From contig NZ_JAFEXF010000049.1 of NCBI RefSeq assembly GCF_016905445.1, positions 1-40,880 on the forward strand: 40,880 bases of DNA. The letters are read 5' to 3'. The position numbers were made by a program, and so were the translations under genes. Below, piece after piece: positions 7,900-16,912 of this stretch (within the stretch, counting starts at the first letter, position 1; each line of letters begins with the position of its first letter). The notes beneath the pieces are model-generated. The model worked only from the letters and a program-made list of their open reading frames with translations, had not been told where the DNA came from and made no database searches. This DNA is from Streptomyces sp. G44. Lineage in GTDB: Bacteria > Actinomycetota > Actinomycetes > Streptomycetales > Streptomycetaceae.

Positions 7900-9159
7900 T
7901 CAGAGCACCTCGTAGAAGCCCTCGCCGTCCATGTACCGCGCCGACAGGATGTCGTGCATGATGACGCTCTCGGTCTCGTGCACGAGGTACACGCGCATCG
8001 GGTAGGTCCAGTCGTCGATCGAGCGGTGGATCTCGTCGCCGGGCTGCACGTTCAGGGTGATGGCGTGGAAGCTCTCCAGGCCGCGCAGTTCGGCCATCTT
8101 CGGGTAGCCGACGAGCTTGCCCGCCCTCGGGGAGACCATGTTGACGATGCCGGCGTGCCGGGTCAGTTCGTAACCGGTCTCCCAGCGCTCCAGGAAGCGC
8201 TCCGGGTCGACGTACGCGTCCACGGTCCAGTCCAGCTGGCTCTCGCCGATCGCGCCCTTGGCCGGCACATGCACGTCCGCACCGCAGATCCGGGCGGCAC
8301 TCTCGACCAGGCGCGGGCCCTGCGGCGTCAGCTTGAGCTCGGTGTGCGCGGGGCCGTTGCGCACCCCCAGGGCGTCCAGGACCAGGCAGTTGTACGCGAC
8401 CAGCGCGTCCTGGTCGGCGCCGTGGCGGGGCATCAGCTGTGCCCCCGCCGCCATGTCGTGCACGCCGTTGGCGCCGAGGTGGTGCATCTTCCAGATGTCC
8501 GTGACGTGGTGCTTGCCGTCCAGGCTCACCGTGTTCACGATGTACTCGCCGCCGACCAGGTACTCCTGTGCCAGCACCGCGTGGTTGTGCAGGTCCAGCG
8601 CGCTCTCGGTGCCGATCAGCGCCTCGAACGCGGCGCGCACCTGGGCCTCGTCGTCGCAGAAGTGGACGCCGTCGCTCCCGGCGCTCTTCAGCGGCTTCAG
8701 CACCACCCGGCCCTCGGCCTCCTGGTACCAGGCGAGCAGCGTGTCGAGGTCGGAGGCCAGGATCTGGCCGGCGCCGGGCACCCCGGCCTCCTTGACCGTC
8801 TCCATCATGCGGAACTTGTCCCGGCGGGCCGGGCTGAGCGCCGTGCCGTTCGTCCGCAGGCCGAGCGCCTCGCTCAGCTGGTCCGCGACCTCGACCCCGC
8901 TCTCGATGCCTGCCAGCAGGCTCACCGGCGCGTACGCGGCGAGGGCCGCGACCGTGGCGGCGACATCCCCCGTGTGCACGACCTCGGCGGTGAAGTCCGA
9001 GGCCCGGAAGCTCTTCTCGTACACCGCGGGGATCACCGGCGTGCTCCGGACGTGGACGCACTCGTAGCCGCGTTCCCGGAAGAGCGGGGCGAGGGATCGT
9101 GCGCTCGAATACGCGTCGACGATGGCGACCACGCGGGGGGCGGCAGGCTTGTCGGTCAT
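7900..9159 (-). CDS. ATP-grasp ligase (BacD-type amino acid ligase superfamily)
   Basis: 419 residues from the ATG at 9157-9159, which has GAGGAAAG directly upstream; an in-frame ATG six codons earlier (9175-9177) contains that site and is less likely. The protein has an N-terminal Rossmann-like domain (VVAIVDAYSSARSLAP, 10-25), an ATP-grasp core with VVLKPLKSAGSDGVHF (152-167) and AQEYLVGGEY (197-206), and a metal-binding segment ending LVESAARICG. Such enzymes form an acyl-phosphate and join a carboxylate to an amine, as in dipeptide antibiotics. It is the distal gene of the minus arm, separated from the isochorismate synthase gene by a strong hairpin, so it may have its own promoter. Substrates are unknown. 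Confidence 0.85.
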   Translation of the reverse strand: MTDKPAAPRVVAIVDAYSSARSLAPLFRERGYECVHVRSTPVIPAVYEKSFRASDFTAEVVHTGDVAATVAALAAYAPVSLLAGIESGVEVADQLSEALGLRTNGTALSPARRDKFRMMETVKEAGVPGAGQILASDLDTLLAWYQEAEGRVVLKPLKSAGSDGVHFCDDEAQVRAAFEALIGTESALDLHNHAVLAQEYLVGGEYIVNTVSLDGKHHVTDIWKMHHLGANGVHDMAAGAQLMPRHGADQDALVAYNCLVLDALGVRNGPAHTELKLTPQGPRLVESAARICGADVHVPAKGAIGESQLDWTVDAYVDPERFLERWETGYELTRHAGIVNMVSPRAGKLVGYPKMAELRGLESFHAITLNVQPGDEIHRSIDDWTYPMRVYLVHETESVIMHDILSARYMDGEGFYEVL

Positions 9160-9251
9160 TCTTTCCTCACTGTTCATGTGGACTGATGTGTTCGGCGGCG
9201 GCGTCGACGATCCGCCGCCGACGGCGCGTACCGGGCCGGGTGCTCCTCGCG

Positions 9252-9302
9252 GAGCCGGCGGCGGGGCGGGACGGTCTCCGCGCGTCCGCCCGCCGCCGGC
9301 TC
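9252..9302 (-). terminator. strong hairpin between isochorismate synthase and ATP-grasp genes
   Basis: The arms at 9252-9269 and 9286-9302 are complementary over 17 pairs with one bulged G, around a 16-base loop. The position, 46 bases beyond the stop of the isochorismate synthase gene in its direction of transcription, fits a terminator or attenuator. There is no clear T tract, which is usual in Streptomyces. It suggests the ATP-grasp gene is partly uncoupled from the upstream operon. Confidence 0.6.
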
Positions 9303-9347
9303 AGGGGCGGCCACAGGCAGCGGCCGCGTCCCCGGCTCCGGTGACGG

Positions 9348-10847
9348 TCACTCGATTCCCAGCGCGGACATCATCGGCCGCAGCTTCGCGCAGGACTCCG
9401 CGTACTCCGCCTCGGGATCGGAGTCGGCCACGATGCCGCAGCCCGCGTACAGCGAGGCGGAGGGGCCGTCGACCAGGGCGGACCGGATGGTGACCGCGAA
9501 CTGTCCCTGCCCGGAGTGGTCGGCCCAGCCGACCACGCCCGCGTACCAGCTCCGGTCGAGCCCCTCGTTGGCGGAGAGCCAGCTCAGCGACTCCTCGCGG
9601 GGGTGCCCGCCGAGGGCCGGTGTCGGGTGGAGCCGGTCGACGAAGTCCAGGATGCCCGCGGTGGAGTCCGCCGCCAGCTCGCCGCGGACCTTCGTGGACA
9701 GGTGCTGGACGTTGGCGAGCTTGACCACGCTCGGCTCCGCGTCGGAGGCGACGTCGACGCACGCGTCCCGCAGGGCGTCGCGGAGCATCTGCACCACGAT
9801 GTCGTGCTCGTGCTGGATCTTGGCGCTCCCGGCCAGTTCCAGGGCGAGTGCCGCGTCCTGTTCCGGGGTGAGCCCGCGGGGCGCGGTGCCGGCCAGTCCC
9901 AGCGCGTGCACCGCCCGCCGGTCGACCCGTACGAGGTACTCGGGGGTGGCGCCGAGGAAGGTGTACTCCTCGTGGTCCACCGCGAAGACGGTGGTGTCGG
10001 GATAGGCGCCGCGGAGCCTGTTCACCGCGGTCGGCACGTCGAACGGGCTGGAGGCGGTGACCCGCAGTTCGCGCGCCAGCACCACCTTCTCGAAAGCACC
10101 GTCCCGGATGCGGCCGGTCGCGCGGCGGACCAGTCCCTTCCAGTGCTCGGCGTCCGGCAACTCGGCCCGGCGGTAGGTGCGTTCCCCCTCATACGCGGGC
10201 CGGGGCACGTCGGCGGCCGGTTCCGGCGCCAGGCAGAGCTCGGCCAGCCGGAGCAGGCCGTCTGCCACCTGCCCGGGATCGCTGTCGTGCAACAGCACCG
10301 CGTTGAGGCGGAGTTCGGCCGGACCGGGACGGTCGTCGCCGCCCCGGTCAGGCACCGTGCCGCGGATCTGCAACGCGGGCACCCACATCAGGGCGTCCGG
10401 CAGGCGTCCCATGTCCGAGGGGCCCTCGGGGCTGAACGCGAAGCCGCCGATGGCCAGCGGGCCTTCGCCCGCGGGCAGTCCGGTGGCCGCCGTTCCGCCC
10501 GTGACGAGGTCCCGGGTGAGGGCCTGCCAGCCGTCGCGGACGGACGCCACGCGGTTCTCGCCCCGCCCGCGCAGGTCACGCGCCGAGCCGATCGCGACGA
10601 CGGATCCGCGGTCCCAGGCCGACTGCCACAGGAAGGACCGCGGCGTACCGCGGCGGGCGCGACTCCAGATCGCGACGGGGTCGGCGAGACGGAGCGGCTT
10701 GGCCCAGCTGACGAGAACGGGCCGGTGGCTGCGGCGGGCCTGGTCGAGGCCGCGCCGGCAGGTCGCCGTCAGGCTGTCCCGGTCGCTCGGTCCGAGCACC
10801 GCGACGGACTGTTCAGAGGTGACCACTGTCGTGGCCGTGGAGGTCAT
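9348..10847 (-). CDS. isochorismate synthase (MenF/EntC/DhbC family)
   Basis: 499 residues converting chorismate to isochorismate. Family signatures seen are the general-base Lys254 in AFEKVVLARE, LAGTAPRG (318-325), the Mg-binding Glu347 in the SAKIQHEHD segment, PTPALGGHP (408-416), YAGVVGW (435-441), and GIVADSDP followed by E-Y-A-E (471-484). The N-terminal 200 residues are the usual divergent half. Salicylate synthases share the fold, so this alternative is not excluded. Streptomyces usually make menaquinone by the futalosine route, so an isochorismate synthase points to secondary metabolism. The ATG lies 2 bases after the stop of the upstream adenylating-enzyme gene, with AAGGGG as ribosome binding site inside that gene: translational coupling. 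Confidence 0.9.
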   Translation of the reverse strand: MTSTATTVVTSEQSVAVLGPSDRDSLTATCRRGLDQARRSHRPVLVSWAKPLRLADPVAIWSRARRGTPRSFLWQSAWDRGSVVAIGSARDLRGRGENRVASVRDGWQALTRDLVTGGTAATGLPAGEGPLAIGGFAFSPEGPSDMGRLPDALMWVPALQIRGTVPDRGGDDRPGPAELRLNAVLLHDSDPGQVADGLLRLAELCLAPEPAADVPRPAYEGERTYRRAELPDAEHWKGLVRRATGRIRDGAFEKVVLARELRVTASSPFDVPTAVNRLRGAYPDTTVFAVDHEEYTFLGATPEYLVRVDRRAVHALGLAGTAPRGLTPEQDAALALELAGSAKIQHEHDIVVQMLRDALRDACVDVASDAEPSVVKLANVQHLSTKVRGELAADSTAGILDFVDRLHPTPALGGHPREESLSWLSANEGLDRSWYAGVVGWADHSGQGQFAVTIRSALVDGPSASLYAGCGIVADSDPEAEYAESCAKLRPMMSALGIE

Positions 10848-10849
10848 GC

Positions 10850-11947
10850 CTAGTACACCCCTTCGACAGCGGTCTGACCGTCGGCCACGACGAGGGGCCT
10901 GATGTCGGCCAGCCCGTCCTGGGGGTACTTCGCGGTGGGCGCGATGCGCAGCACGGAGTCGCGCTCCAGCGTCCAGGGGAGCAGCAGGTCCCGGGAGACG
11001 AGGCTGATCTTCGCCTGGCCCCGCTCGCCGTGCGCGACGGATGTGCTGGTGTTCTCGGGGTCCACCACCTTGACCCGGCTGAACGGGTGGAAGGGTATGA
11101 ACACGCAGCGCTCGTCGTCCTGTCCGTCCTCGCGGGGGCGCTGCGGAGCGATGCCCATCATCGTGTTGCCGTACAGGCCGACGACCGCGGCCTCGGGGAA
11201 GAGCTCGTCCTCGAAGGCCCGCAGCGTCTCCGGGCTCACGCTGGTGCCGGCCCAGATGATGCCGCGCACCTTCCGCTGCACGAGGTCCAGCAGCTTCTCG
11301 TCGGCGGCCAGCGCCTCCAGCACCGGCGGGGTGGCGAACAGGACGGAGACGGGCTGGGTGGAGAGGATGTCGTGCGCCTGCGCCAGGATGTGCTTCACAT
11401 AGCGGCCGGCCTCATCCGTCCGCCCCTGCTTGACACTGTTCTTGACCCAGCGAGGGTCGAAGTCGATGTAGTGGCAGAACGTGCGGCGCAGCTGCGCCAG
11501 CAGCCCGATGGAACGGCCGACGATGTGCGGTCCCGTGGGGCCGAGATGGAGCCAGTGGCCCTCGCCCTCGCCGGGCACCTTGTGGTCGGCGAGCACCTCG
11601 CTCACCCAGTGGACGCCGTTGCGGCGCGAGCGCGACTCCACGATGCGCTTGGGCCGCCCGGTGGTGCCGCCGCTGTCGAAGACCTGGAAGTCCCAGCCTT
11701 CCTTGCCGATCCCGACGGGGACCAGCGCGTCCACCGGGACGTCCTTCCACTCGTCGCTGACATCGGGGAAGAGCTCCAGGTCGTCCCAGGTGCGGACGTC
11801 GGTGAGCGGATCGAAGTCCAGCTCCGCCGCGCGCTTCACCCAGTACGGCGACCCGGTGGCGGGGGAGAAGTGCCACTGCATCGCGGCCTGGATGAAGTCT
11901 TCCGGCGCGAGGTCCGGGGTCAAGGGGTCAATGATGTGGTCGGACAT
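10850..11947 (-). CDS. EhpF-like adenylate-forming enzyme
   Basis: 365 residues. The phosphate-binding loop of the ANL superfamily is clear: DSGGTTGRPKRI (91-102). A GLYGNTMMG segment follows as the aromatic-rich A5-like motif. The protein is far shorter than typical acyl-CoA ligases (about 500-550 residues) and appears to lack the mobile C-terminal subdomain. In this it resembles EhpF, the phenazine-carboxylate activating enzyme of griseoluteic acid biosynthesis. It would activate an aryl or cyclohexadienyl carboxylate as acyl-AMP, possibly for reduction by the ALDH-fold enzyme encoded at 14306. It sits between the DAHP synthase gene (24 bases upstream) and the isochorismate synthase gene (2 bases downstream) in one operon. 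The true substrate is unknown. Confidence 0.78.
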   Translation of the reverse strand: MSDHIIDPLTPDLAPEDFIQAAMQWHFSPATGSPYWVKRAAELDFDPLTDVRTWDDLELFPDVSDEWKDVPVDALVPVGIGKEGWDFQVFDSGGTTGRPKRIVESRSRRNGVHWVSEVLADHKVPGEGEGHWLHLGPTGPHIVGRSIGLLAQLRRTFCHYIDFDPRWVKNSVKQGRTDEAGRYVKHILAQAHDILSTQPVSVLFATPPVLEALAADEKLLDLVQRKVRGIIWAGTSVSPETLRAFEDELFPEAAVVGLYGNTMMGIAPQRPREDGQDDERCVFIPFHPFSRVKVVDPENTSTSVAHGERGQAKISLVSRDLLLPWTLERDSVLRIAPTAKYPQDGLADIRPLVVADGQTAVEGVY

Positions 11948-11971
11948 GCGATGACTCCAAGGAATATGGGA

Positions 11972-13024
<1,053 letters not shown>

Positions 13025-13267
13025 GGAAAGCCTTCCAAGGGACTGTCGGGAATGCTCCGATAGAGCTCAGGGGGGTGCCGCCCAGGCGTGGTCGTGGCAT
13101 CGCCATCTCTGAGTCTTGTCCCCCCGGAAAGATCTGCAATTGGACAGTAGTCCAGAACTGAAGGGATTGCCAAGCGTAATGTTCCTGTGCTGTCATCGCC
13201 GTGCCGTGCTCAGGCAGGGCGTATGACGAGGACCAAGAATGAACGAAATGAACAGCGGGGGTACATC
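13025..13267. promoter_or_regulatory. divergent promoter region of the biosynthetic cluster
   Basis: This 243-base gap separates the two oppositely transcribed arms and is lower in GC than its surroundings. It must hold both promoters. One small inverted repeat, TGGAC-AGTA-GTCCA (13141-13154), lies near its middle and is a candidate operator. No cluster regulator gene is visible in the window, so control may be by a distant or global factor. I could not assign -10/-35 elements with confidence. Confidence 0.5.
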
Positions 13268-13939
13268 ATGAAGATGATCGATATCAGCCAGGGTTGGTAC
13301 GAGGGGATGCCCTCCTACGACGCCGCGTGGTATCCGAAGTTCGGCATCCGCAAGGCGATGTCCCCGGAGACCGACCCGGCCGGTGTGGGGAGGACCTTCT
13401 CCGACCTGCAAATCTTCCCGCATAACGGGACACATGTGGAATCCGGGTTCCACTTCTATGAGGACGGCCCGAAGATCGACGAGGTTCCACTGGAGACCTT
13501 CGTCGGCCGGGTCGTCATCGCGGACCTCTCCGACCACCGCGACCTCGACCCCGTCACCGGTGACGACCTGGAGAAGGCGGTCCGCGACGTCTGGCAGTCC
13601 GGCGACCGCCTGCTGATCCGTACCGACCACCCGAACCGGTACCTGGGCCGGGAGGACTACTGGGACAAGCCGCCCTACCTCACCCTGTCCTCGGCGGACT
13701 GGATGGTCGACAACGGCGTCGCCCTCGTCGGCATGGACTGCATCACCGAGCGGCCGGACGACCGCAGCGGGCAGGTGCACCGACGGCTTCTGGGCGCCGG
13801 CATCCCGATCCTGGAGAACATCCAGAACCTCGACCAGGTCACCGGCAAGGTCGCCCAGCTGATGGCGCTCCCGGTCAAGATCGCCGGTGTGGAGGCCGCT
13901 CCGGCGCGCGCCGTGGTGTTCGACGGCTGGCCGGTCTGA
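13268..13939 (+). CDS. cyclase-family metal hydrolase (kynurenine formamidase-like fold)
   Basis: 223 residues of the cyclase family that includes bacterial kynurenine formamidase and isatin hydrolase. The metal-binding motif, usually H-x-G-T-H-x-D-x-x-x-H, is present as PHNGTHVESGFHF (51-63): His52, His56 and His62 are kept while Asp is replaced by Glu58. The second half keeps the family pattern DWMVDNGVALVGMD. The family hydrolyses amides or lactams or assists ring closure using Zn or Mn. As first gene of the plus arm of the isochorismate cluster, it may hydrolyse or rearrange an intermediate. The ATG at 13268 is chosen because the family starts with 'IDIS' close to the N-terminus; an upstream in-frame ATG at 13223 would add 15 unrelated residues. 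Confidence 0.82.
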   Translation: MKMIDISQGWYEGMPSYDAAWYPKFGIRKAMSPETDPAGVGRTFSDLQIFPHNGTHVESGFHFYEDGPKIDEVPLETFVGRVVIADLSDHRDLDPVTGDDLEKAVRDVWQSGDRLLIRTDHPNRYLGREDYWDKPPYLTLSSADWMVDNGVALVGMDCITERPDDRSGQVHRRLLGAGIPILENIQNLDQVTGKVAQLMALPVKIAGVEAAPARAVVFDGWPV

Positions 13940-13971
13940 CCCCGGCGGAACACTCACGCAAGGGGGGCTGC

Positions 13972-14304
13972 ATGGCTGGAAAGCCGACATTCGGCTGTCT
14001 TGAAAAGGCCGGGAATCACACGGCCGTCACCGGAACAGAAAGGGAAACGGCGCTGCTCCGGCCAGGGGGGCAATTATCGGACAGGGCGCAGGGTGGCCGA
14101 GACGCCATCAAGCCATATGTGTTTCGGCCAGTGCCCGGTCCTGGCGGATATCTGGAAGACCGCATTCCGCGATCGGACCGGACGGCCGGAATCCGCTATT
14201 CCGTGGGCCGTGACGTCCAAGAGCGCACCCGGTGTCCGTTCACGGCGCCGTTCTCGGACGATTCGGGCCCCCTTTCCCGCTCGGCACCCAAGGAGTTGGT
14301 CTGA
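13972..14304 (+). CDS. doubtful 110-residue ORF in the leader between cyclase and reductase genes
   Basis: An ATG with AGGGGGG four bases upstream opens a 110-codon frame that ends one base before the next gene's GTG. The predicted protein has no recognisable domain and is Arg/Gly-rich. Its third-position G/C is only about 60-65 percent, well below the neighbours, and it contains a TTA codon. This argues that the 366-base stretch 13940-14305 is mainly an untranslated leader or promoter region rather than a conserved gene. If real, it would be translationally coupled to the reductase. No other structure stands out in this stretch. Confidence 0.25.
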   Translation: MAGKPTFGCLEKAGNHTAVTGTERETALLRPGGQLSDRAQGGRDAIKPYVFRPVPGPGGYLEDRIPRSDRTAGIRYSVGRDVQERTRCPFTAPFSDDSGPLSRSAPKELV

Positions 14305-14305
14305 C

Positions 14306-15652
14306 GTGTTGTCCATTCCCGTACTCCGTGACGGGGAGGAGCGGAGTTCCCGCGACACGCGTGTCCTGCACGGCGTGAACGGCGTCCCCGTCGCCACCGT
14401 CCACGAGGCTCCCGCCCTGGTGTCCAGGCTCACGGTCAAGCGCATGCGCGCCGCACCGCCCATGGCACCGGACGAGCGCCTCGCGGTGCTGGCCGACGCG
14501 GGCCGCCGGTTCGCCGAGGCCACCGTGGGCGGACAGACCCCGGAGGAGTACTGCCGCGTCCAGGCGGCCGTCTCCGGCGTGCCGATCGGCGTGGCCCGCC
14601 AGACCCTCGGGCGGATGCGGGACGACTGCGGGCTGCTCGGCGACGTCGTCGCCAGGCAGTCGCCCGCCGGCGTCGGCCGCACCGCCCGCTGGGCGCGCCG
14701 CGGCTCCGTCTTCGGTGTCGTGGCACCCAGCAACCACCCGGCCACCCACGGGGCCTGGCTCCAGGCCGTGGCGCTGGGCTACCGGGTCGTGGTGCGCCCG
14801 GGCACCCGTGACCCCATCACCCCGCTGCGCCTCGTACGGTCGCTGCTGGAGGCCGGTCTCGCCCCCGGGTGGATCAGCCTGCTGCCCGGGCCCCACGCCG
14901 CCGCCGACGCTCTCGTGGAAGCGGCCGACCTGTCCCTCGTCTACGGCAGCGAGGCCACGGTGGCCCGGCTGCGCGGCAACGACCGGGTGCTGGTCCGCGG
15001 TCCCGGCCGCAGCAAGATCCTGGTGGACGTCCCGGCCGACGAGGCGGTACTGGACCACCTCGTGTCCGAGATCTCCGCGGACGGCGGAGTGCGGTGCACC
15101 AACACCACCGCCGTCTTCACCTCGGGCGACCACCGCGCCCTGGCCGAGGCGCTGGCCGAGAGGCTGGCCGCGCTGCCGGGCCTTCCGGTCACCGACGACC
15201 GGGCGGTCCTCCCCGTCCGCCCGCGCAAGGAGGCCGAAGGCCTGCGGGCGGCTCTCCGGCAGGCCGCGCAGGATGCCGTCGACCTGACGGAGCGGCACTA
15301 CGAGGCGGACGGCGGTCCGGTGCCCGTCGTCGACGAGGATGCCGCGGCACTGCGGCCCGCCGTGATGTGCGTGGACCGGTCCGACCATCCGGGGCTGGGC
15401 ACGGAACTGCCCTTCCCCTGCGTATGGGTGGCACCGTGGGAGCGGTCGGAGGGCATCGCCCCGCTGGACGACTCCCTGGCGCTGACCCTGCTCACCGACG
15501 ACGCCGCGCTCGTCGACGACGCCCTGGACACCCCCGGCATCCGCACGGTCCTGCACGGCAGGGTCCCGCGCTGGTGGCGGGATCCGTATCTTCCGCACGA
15601 CGGGTACCTGGCCCAGTTCCTCATGGAGGCGCGTGGTTTCGCCGGACCGTGA
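14306..15652 (+). CDS. ALDH-fold acyl reductase (aldehyde-forming)
   Basis: 448 residues, GTG start with AAGGAG ten bases upstream. It has the aldehyde dehydrogenase fold: cofactor-binding APSNHP (140-145) and the catalytic Cys264 in GGVRCTN. The place where true aldehyde dehydrogenases have E-L-G-G-K reads RGPGRSKIL (231-239), so the general-base Glu is missing. That pattern is typical of enzymes working in the reductive direction on acyl thioesters or acyl adenylates (LuxC-like, CoA-acylating). Together with the EhpF-like adenylating enzyme of the other arm it could reduce a carboxylate to an aldehyde, analogous to the EhpF/EhpG pair of griseoluteic acid formation. Stop codon is 72 bases before the next gene. 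Confidence 0.78.
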   Translation: MLSIPVLRDGEERSSRDTRVLHGVNGVPVATVHEAPALVSRLTVKRMRAAPPMAPDERLAVLADAGRRFAEATVGGQTPEEYCRVQAAVSGVPIGVARQTLGRMRDDCGLLGDVVARQSPAGVGRTARWARRGSVFGVVAPSNHPATHGAWLQAVALGYRVVVRPGTRDPITPLRLVRSLLEAGLAPGWISLLPGPHAAADALVEAADLSLVYGSEATVARLRGNDRVLVRGPGRSKILVDVPADEAVLDHLVSEISADGGVRCTNTTAVFTSGDHRALAEALAERLAALPGLPVTDDRAVLPVRPRKEAEGLRAALRQAAQDAVDLTERHYEADGGPVPVVDEDAAALRPAVMCVDRSDHPGLGTELPFPCVWVAPWERSEGIAPLDDSLALTLLTDDAALVDDALDTPGIRTVLHGRVPRWWRDPYLPHDGYLAQFLMEARGFAGP

Positions 15653-15724
15653 GACCACCCCGTGAGACCAGCGGTCCCTGACCGGCCGCTGCCAGGCCAC
15701 CCCGAAGACGTTGAGGTGATTGAC

Positions 15725-16819
15725 ATGTCTGCTGCCTGTCCCGATATCCCGATAGTCATCCTTCCCGAGAACAACCTGGTGCGCGGCCGCACCCGCCCCG
15801 CCGCACCGGTCCTCGCCGCCCTCACCGCGGCGACCGACGCGCTGCTGCGTCTGCACGGCGAGCTGCTGAACCCGGCGGGCGCCGGCGAGGCGGCCCGCAA
15901 GGCGATGGACGTGGCGGTGGAGGCGAACGACCGGCTCGCCGTCGAGGCCATGGTCGCCCCGATGGACGCCGCCGCGCTGAAGCCGATCGTCCCCAACCAC
16001 GAGTACTTCGGCGTCCGCACGGCGCCGATCGACGACGCCCGTCTGGTCTCGGAGGTGACGACGATCATCGCGCGGACGCTGCGCGATCTGCGCACCGCGC
16101 GCCTGGACCTCAACGACCAGGCCTACGAGGTCCACGCCATGGCCACGATCCTGCGGAACCTGGTCGCGGACGACGGCGCCGAAGCGCGGTCGGACGAGGC
16201 CCCCGTGGGAGGTCAGACGCCCTATGCCCCGGGCGACGACGAGCTGACGCGGTGGGTCATCACCCACCACTTCTACTTCGTGCTCAACCTCTCGGCGGCC
16301 GACGCCGTCTCCCGGGCGACCGCCGCGCTGGCGGACGGCGACCGCGACGCGGCGTTCGACGCCCTCCAGGAGGCCATCGTCCTTGTCCGCGGCTTCACCG
16401 CGGCCATGATGCACTCCGGGGACATGTCGGCTCCGTGCTACGACGCGAAGGTCCGGCCGACCATGCAGCCGCCGGCCGTGCCGGTGGCACTGACCGGCCG
16501 GACGCAGCCCGAACACAAGGCGTTCAGGAAGGCCATGCGCAACCTCGTCAAGGTCTCCGCGCAGTCCTTCGCGGACCTGGCGGCGACCGACCCCGAACTG
16601 GCGCTCGCCCGTGACGCGCTGCTGGAGGCCGACTTGCAGGACATCGAGCGGCACATCAGCGTGACGGCCGCCCTGGTCGGCGACGACCGCTCGATCGTCC
16701 AGGGCGAGGCCTCGGCCGAGAGCGCGATCGGCGTGCTGCGTACCATGCGGCACTCCCGGGCGGAGCTGTACCGCGACCTGATGAGGTTCGGCGACACGGT
16801 CACCCTCCTCGGCACCTGA
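15725..16819 (+). CDS. all-alpha protein, possible TDO/IDO/PrnB-superfamily heme enzyme
   Basis: 364 residues, ATG with GAGGTGA eight bases upstream. The protein is predicted to be almost entirely helical, without signal or membrane segments. I do not recognise the family with certainty. A central segment, H-S-G-D-M-S-A-P-C-Y-D-A-K-V-R-P (230-245), resembles the H-x4-P-x-x-aromatic-x4-R pattern of indoleamine dioxygenase and PrnB. A C-terminal segment (337-356, L-R-T-M-R-H-S-R...) resembles the helix carrying the proximal heme histidine, but the histidine (343) is two residues earlier than in those enzymes. The neighbouring cyclase-family gene, a fold used by kynurenine formamidase, would fit an oxidative ring-opening step. 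All this is inference. Confidence 0.4.
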   Translation: MSAACPDIPIVILPENNLVRGRTRPAAPVLAALTAATDALLRLHGELLNPAGAGEAARKAMDVAVEANDRLAVEAMVAPMDAAALKPIVPNHEYFGVRTAPIDDARLVSEVTTIIARTLRDLRTARLDLNDQAYEVHAMATILRNLVADDGAEARSDEAPVGGQTPYAPGDDELTRWVITHHFYFVLNLSAADAVSRATAALADGDRDAAFDALQEAIVLVRGFTAAMMHSGDMSAPCYDAKVRPTMQPPAVPVALTGRTQPEHKAFRKAMRNLVKVSAQSFADLAATDPELALARDALLEADLQDIERHISVTAALVGDDRSIVQGEASAESAIGVLRTMRHSRAELYRDLMRFGDTVTLLGT

Positions 16820-16912
16820 ACGACACTGAGATGACCGGATCGTCCGGCCGGGGCGTTCTCGCCGCCGCTCCGGCCGGGCCCTCCGGCCCCCCATCCCCCT
16901 GAAGGGAACAGC

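Noticed and set aside
7741..9186. Plus-strand open frame of 481 codons opposite the ATP-grasp gene
   Set aside because: Low-complexity translation without motifs; the minus-strand ATP-grasp protein has clear family features and a ribosome binding site.
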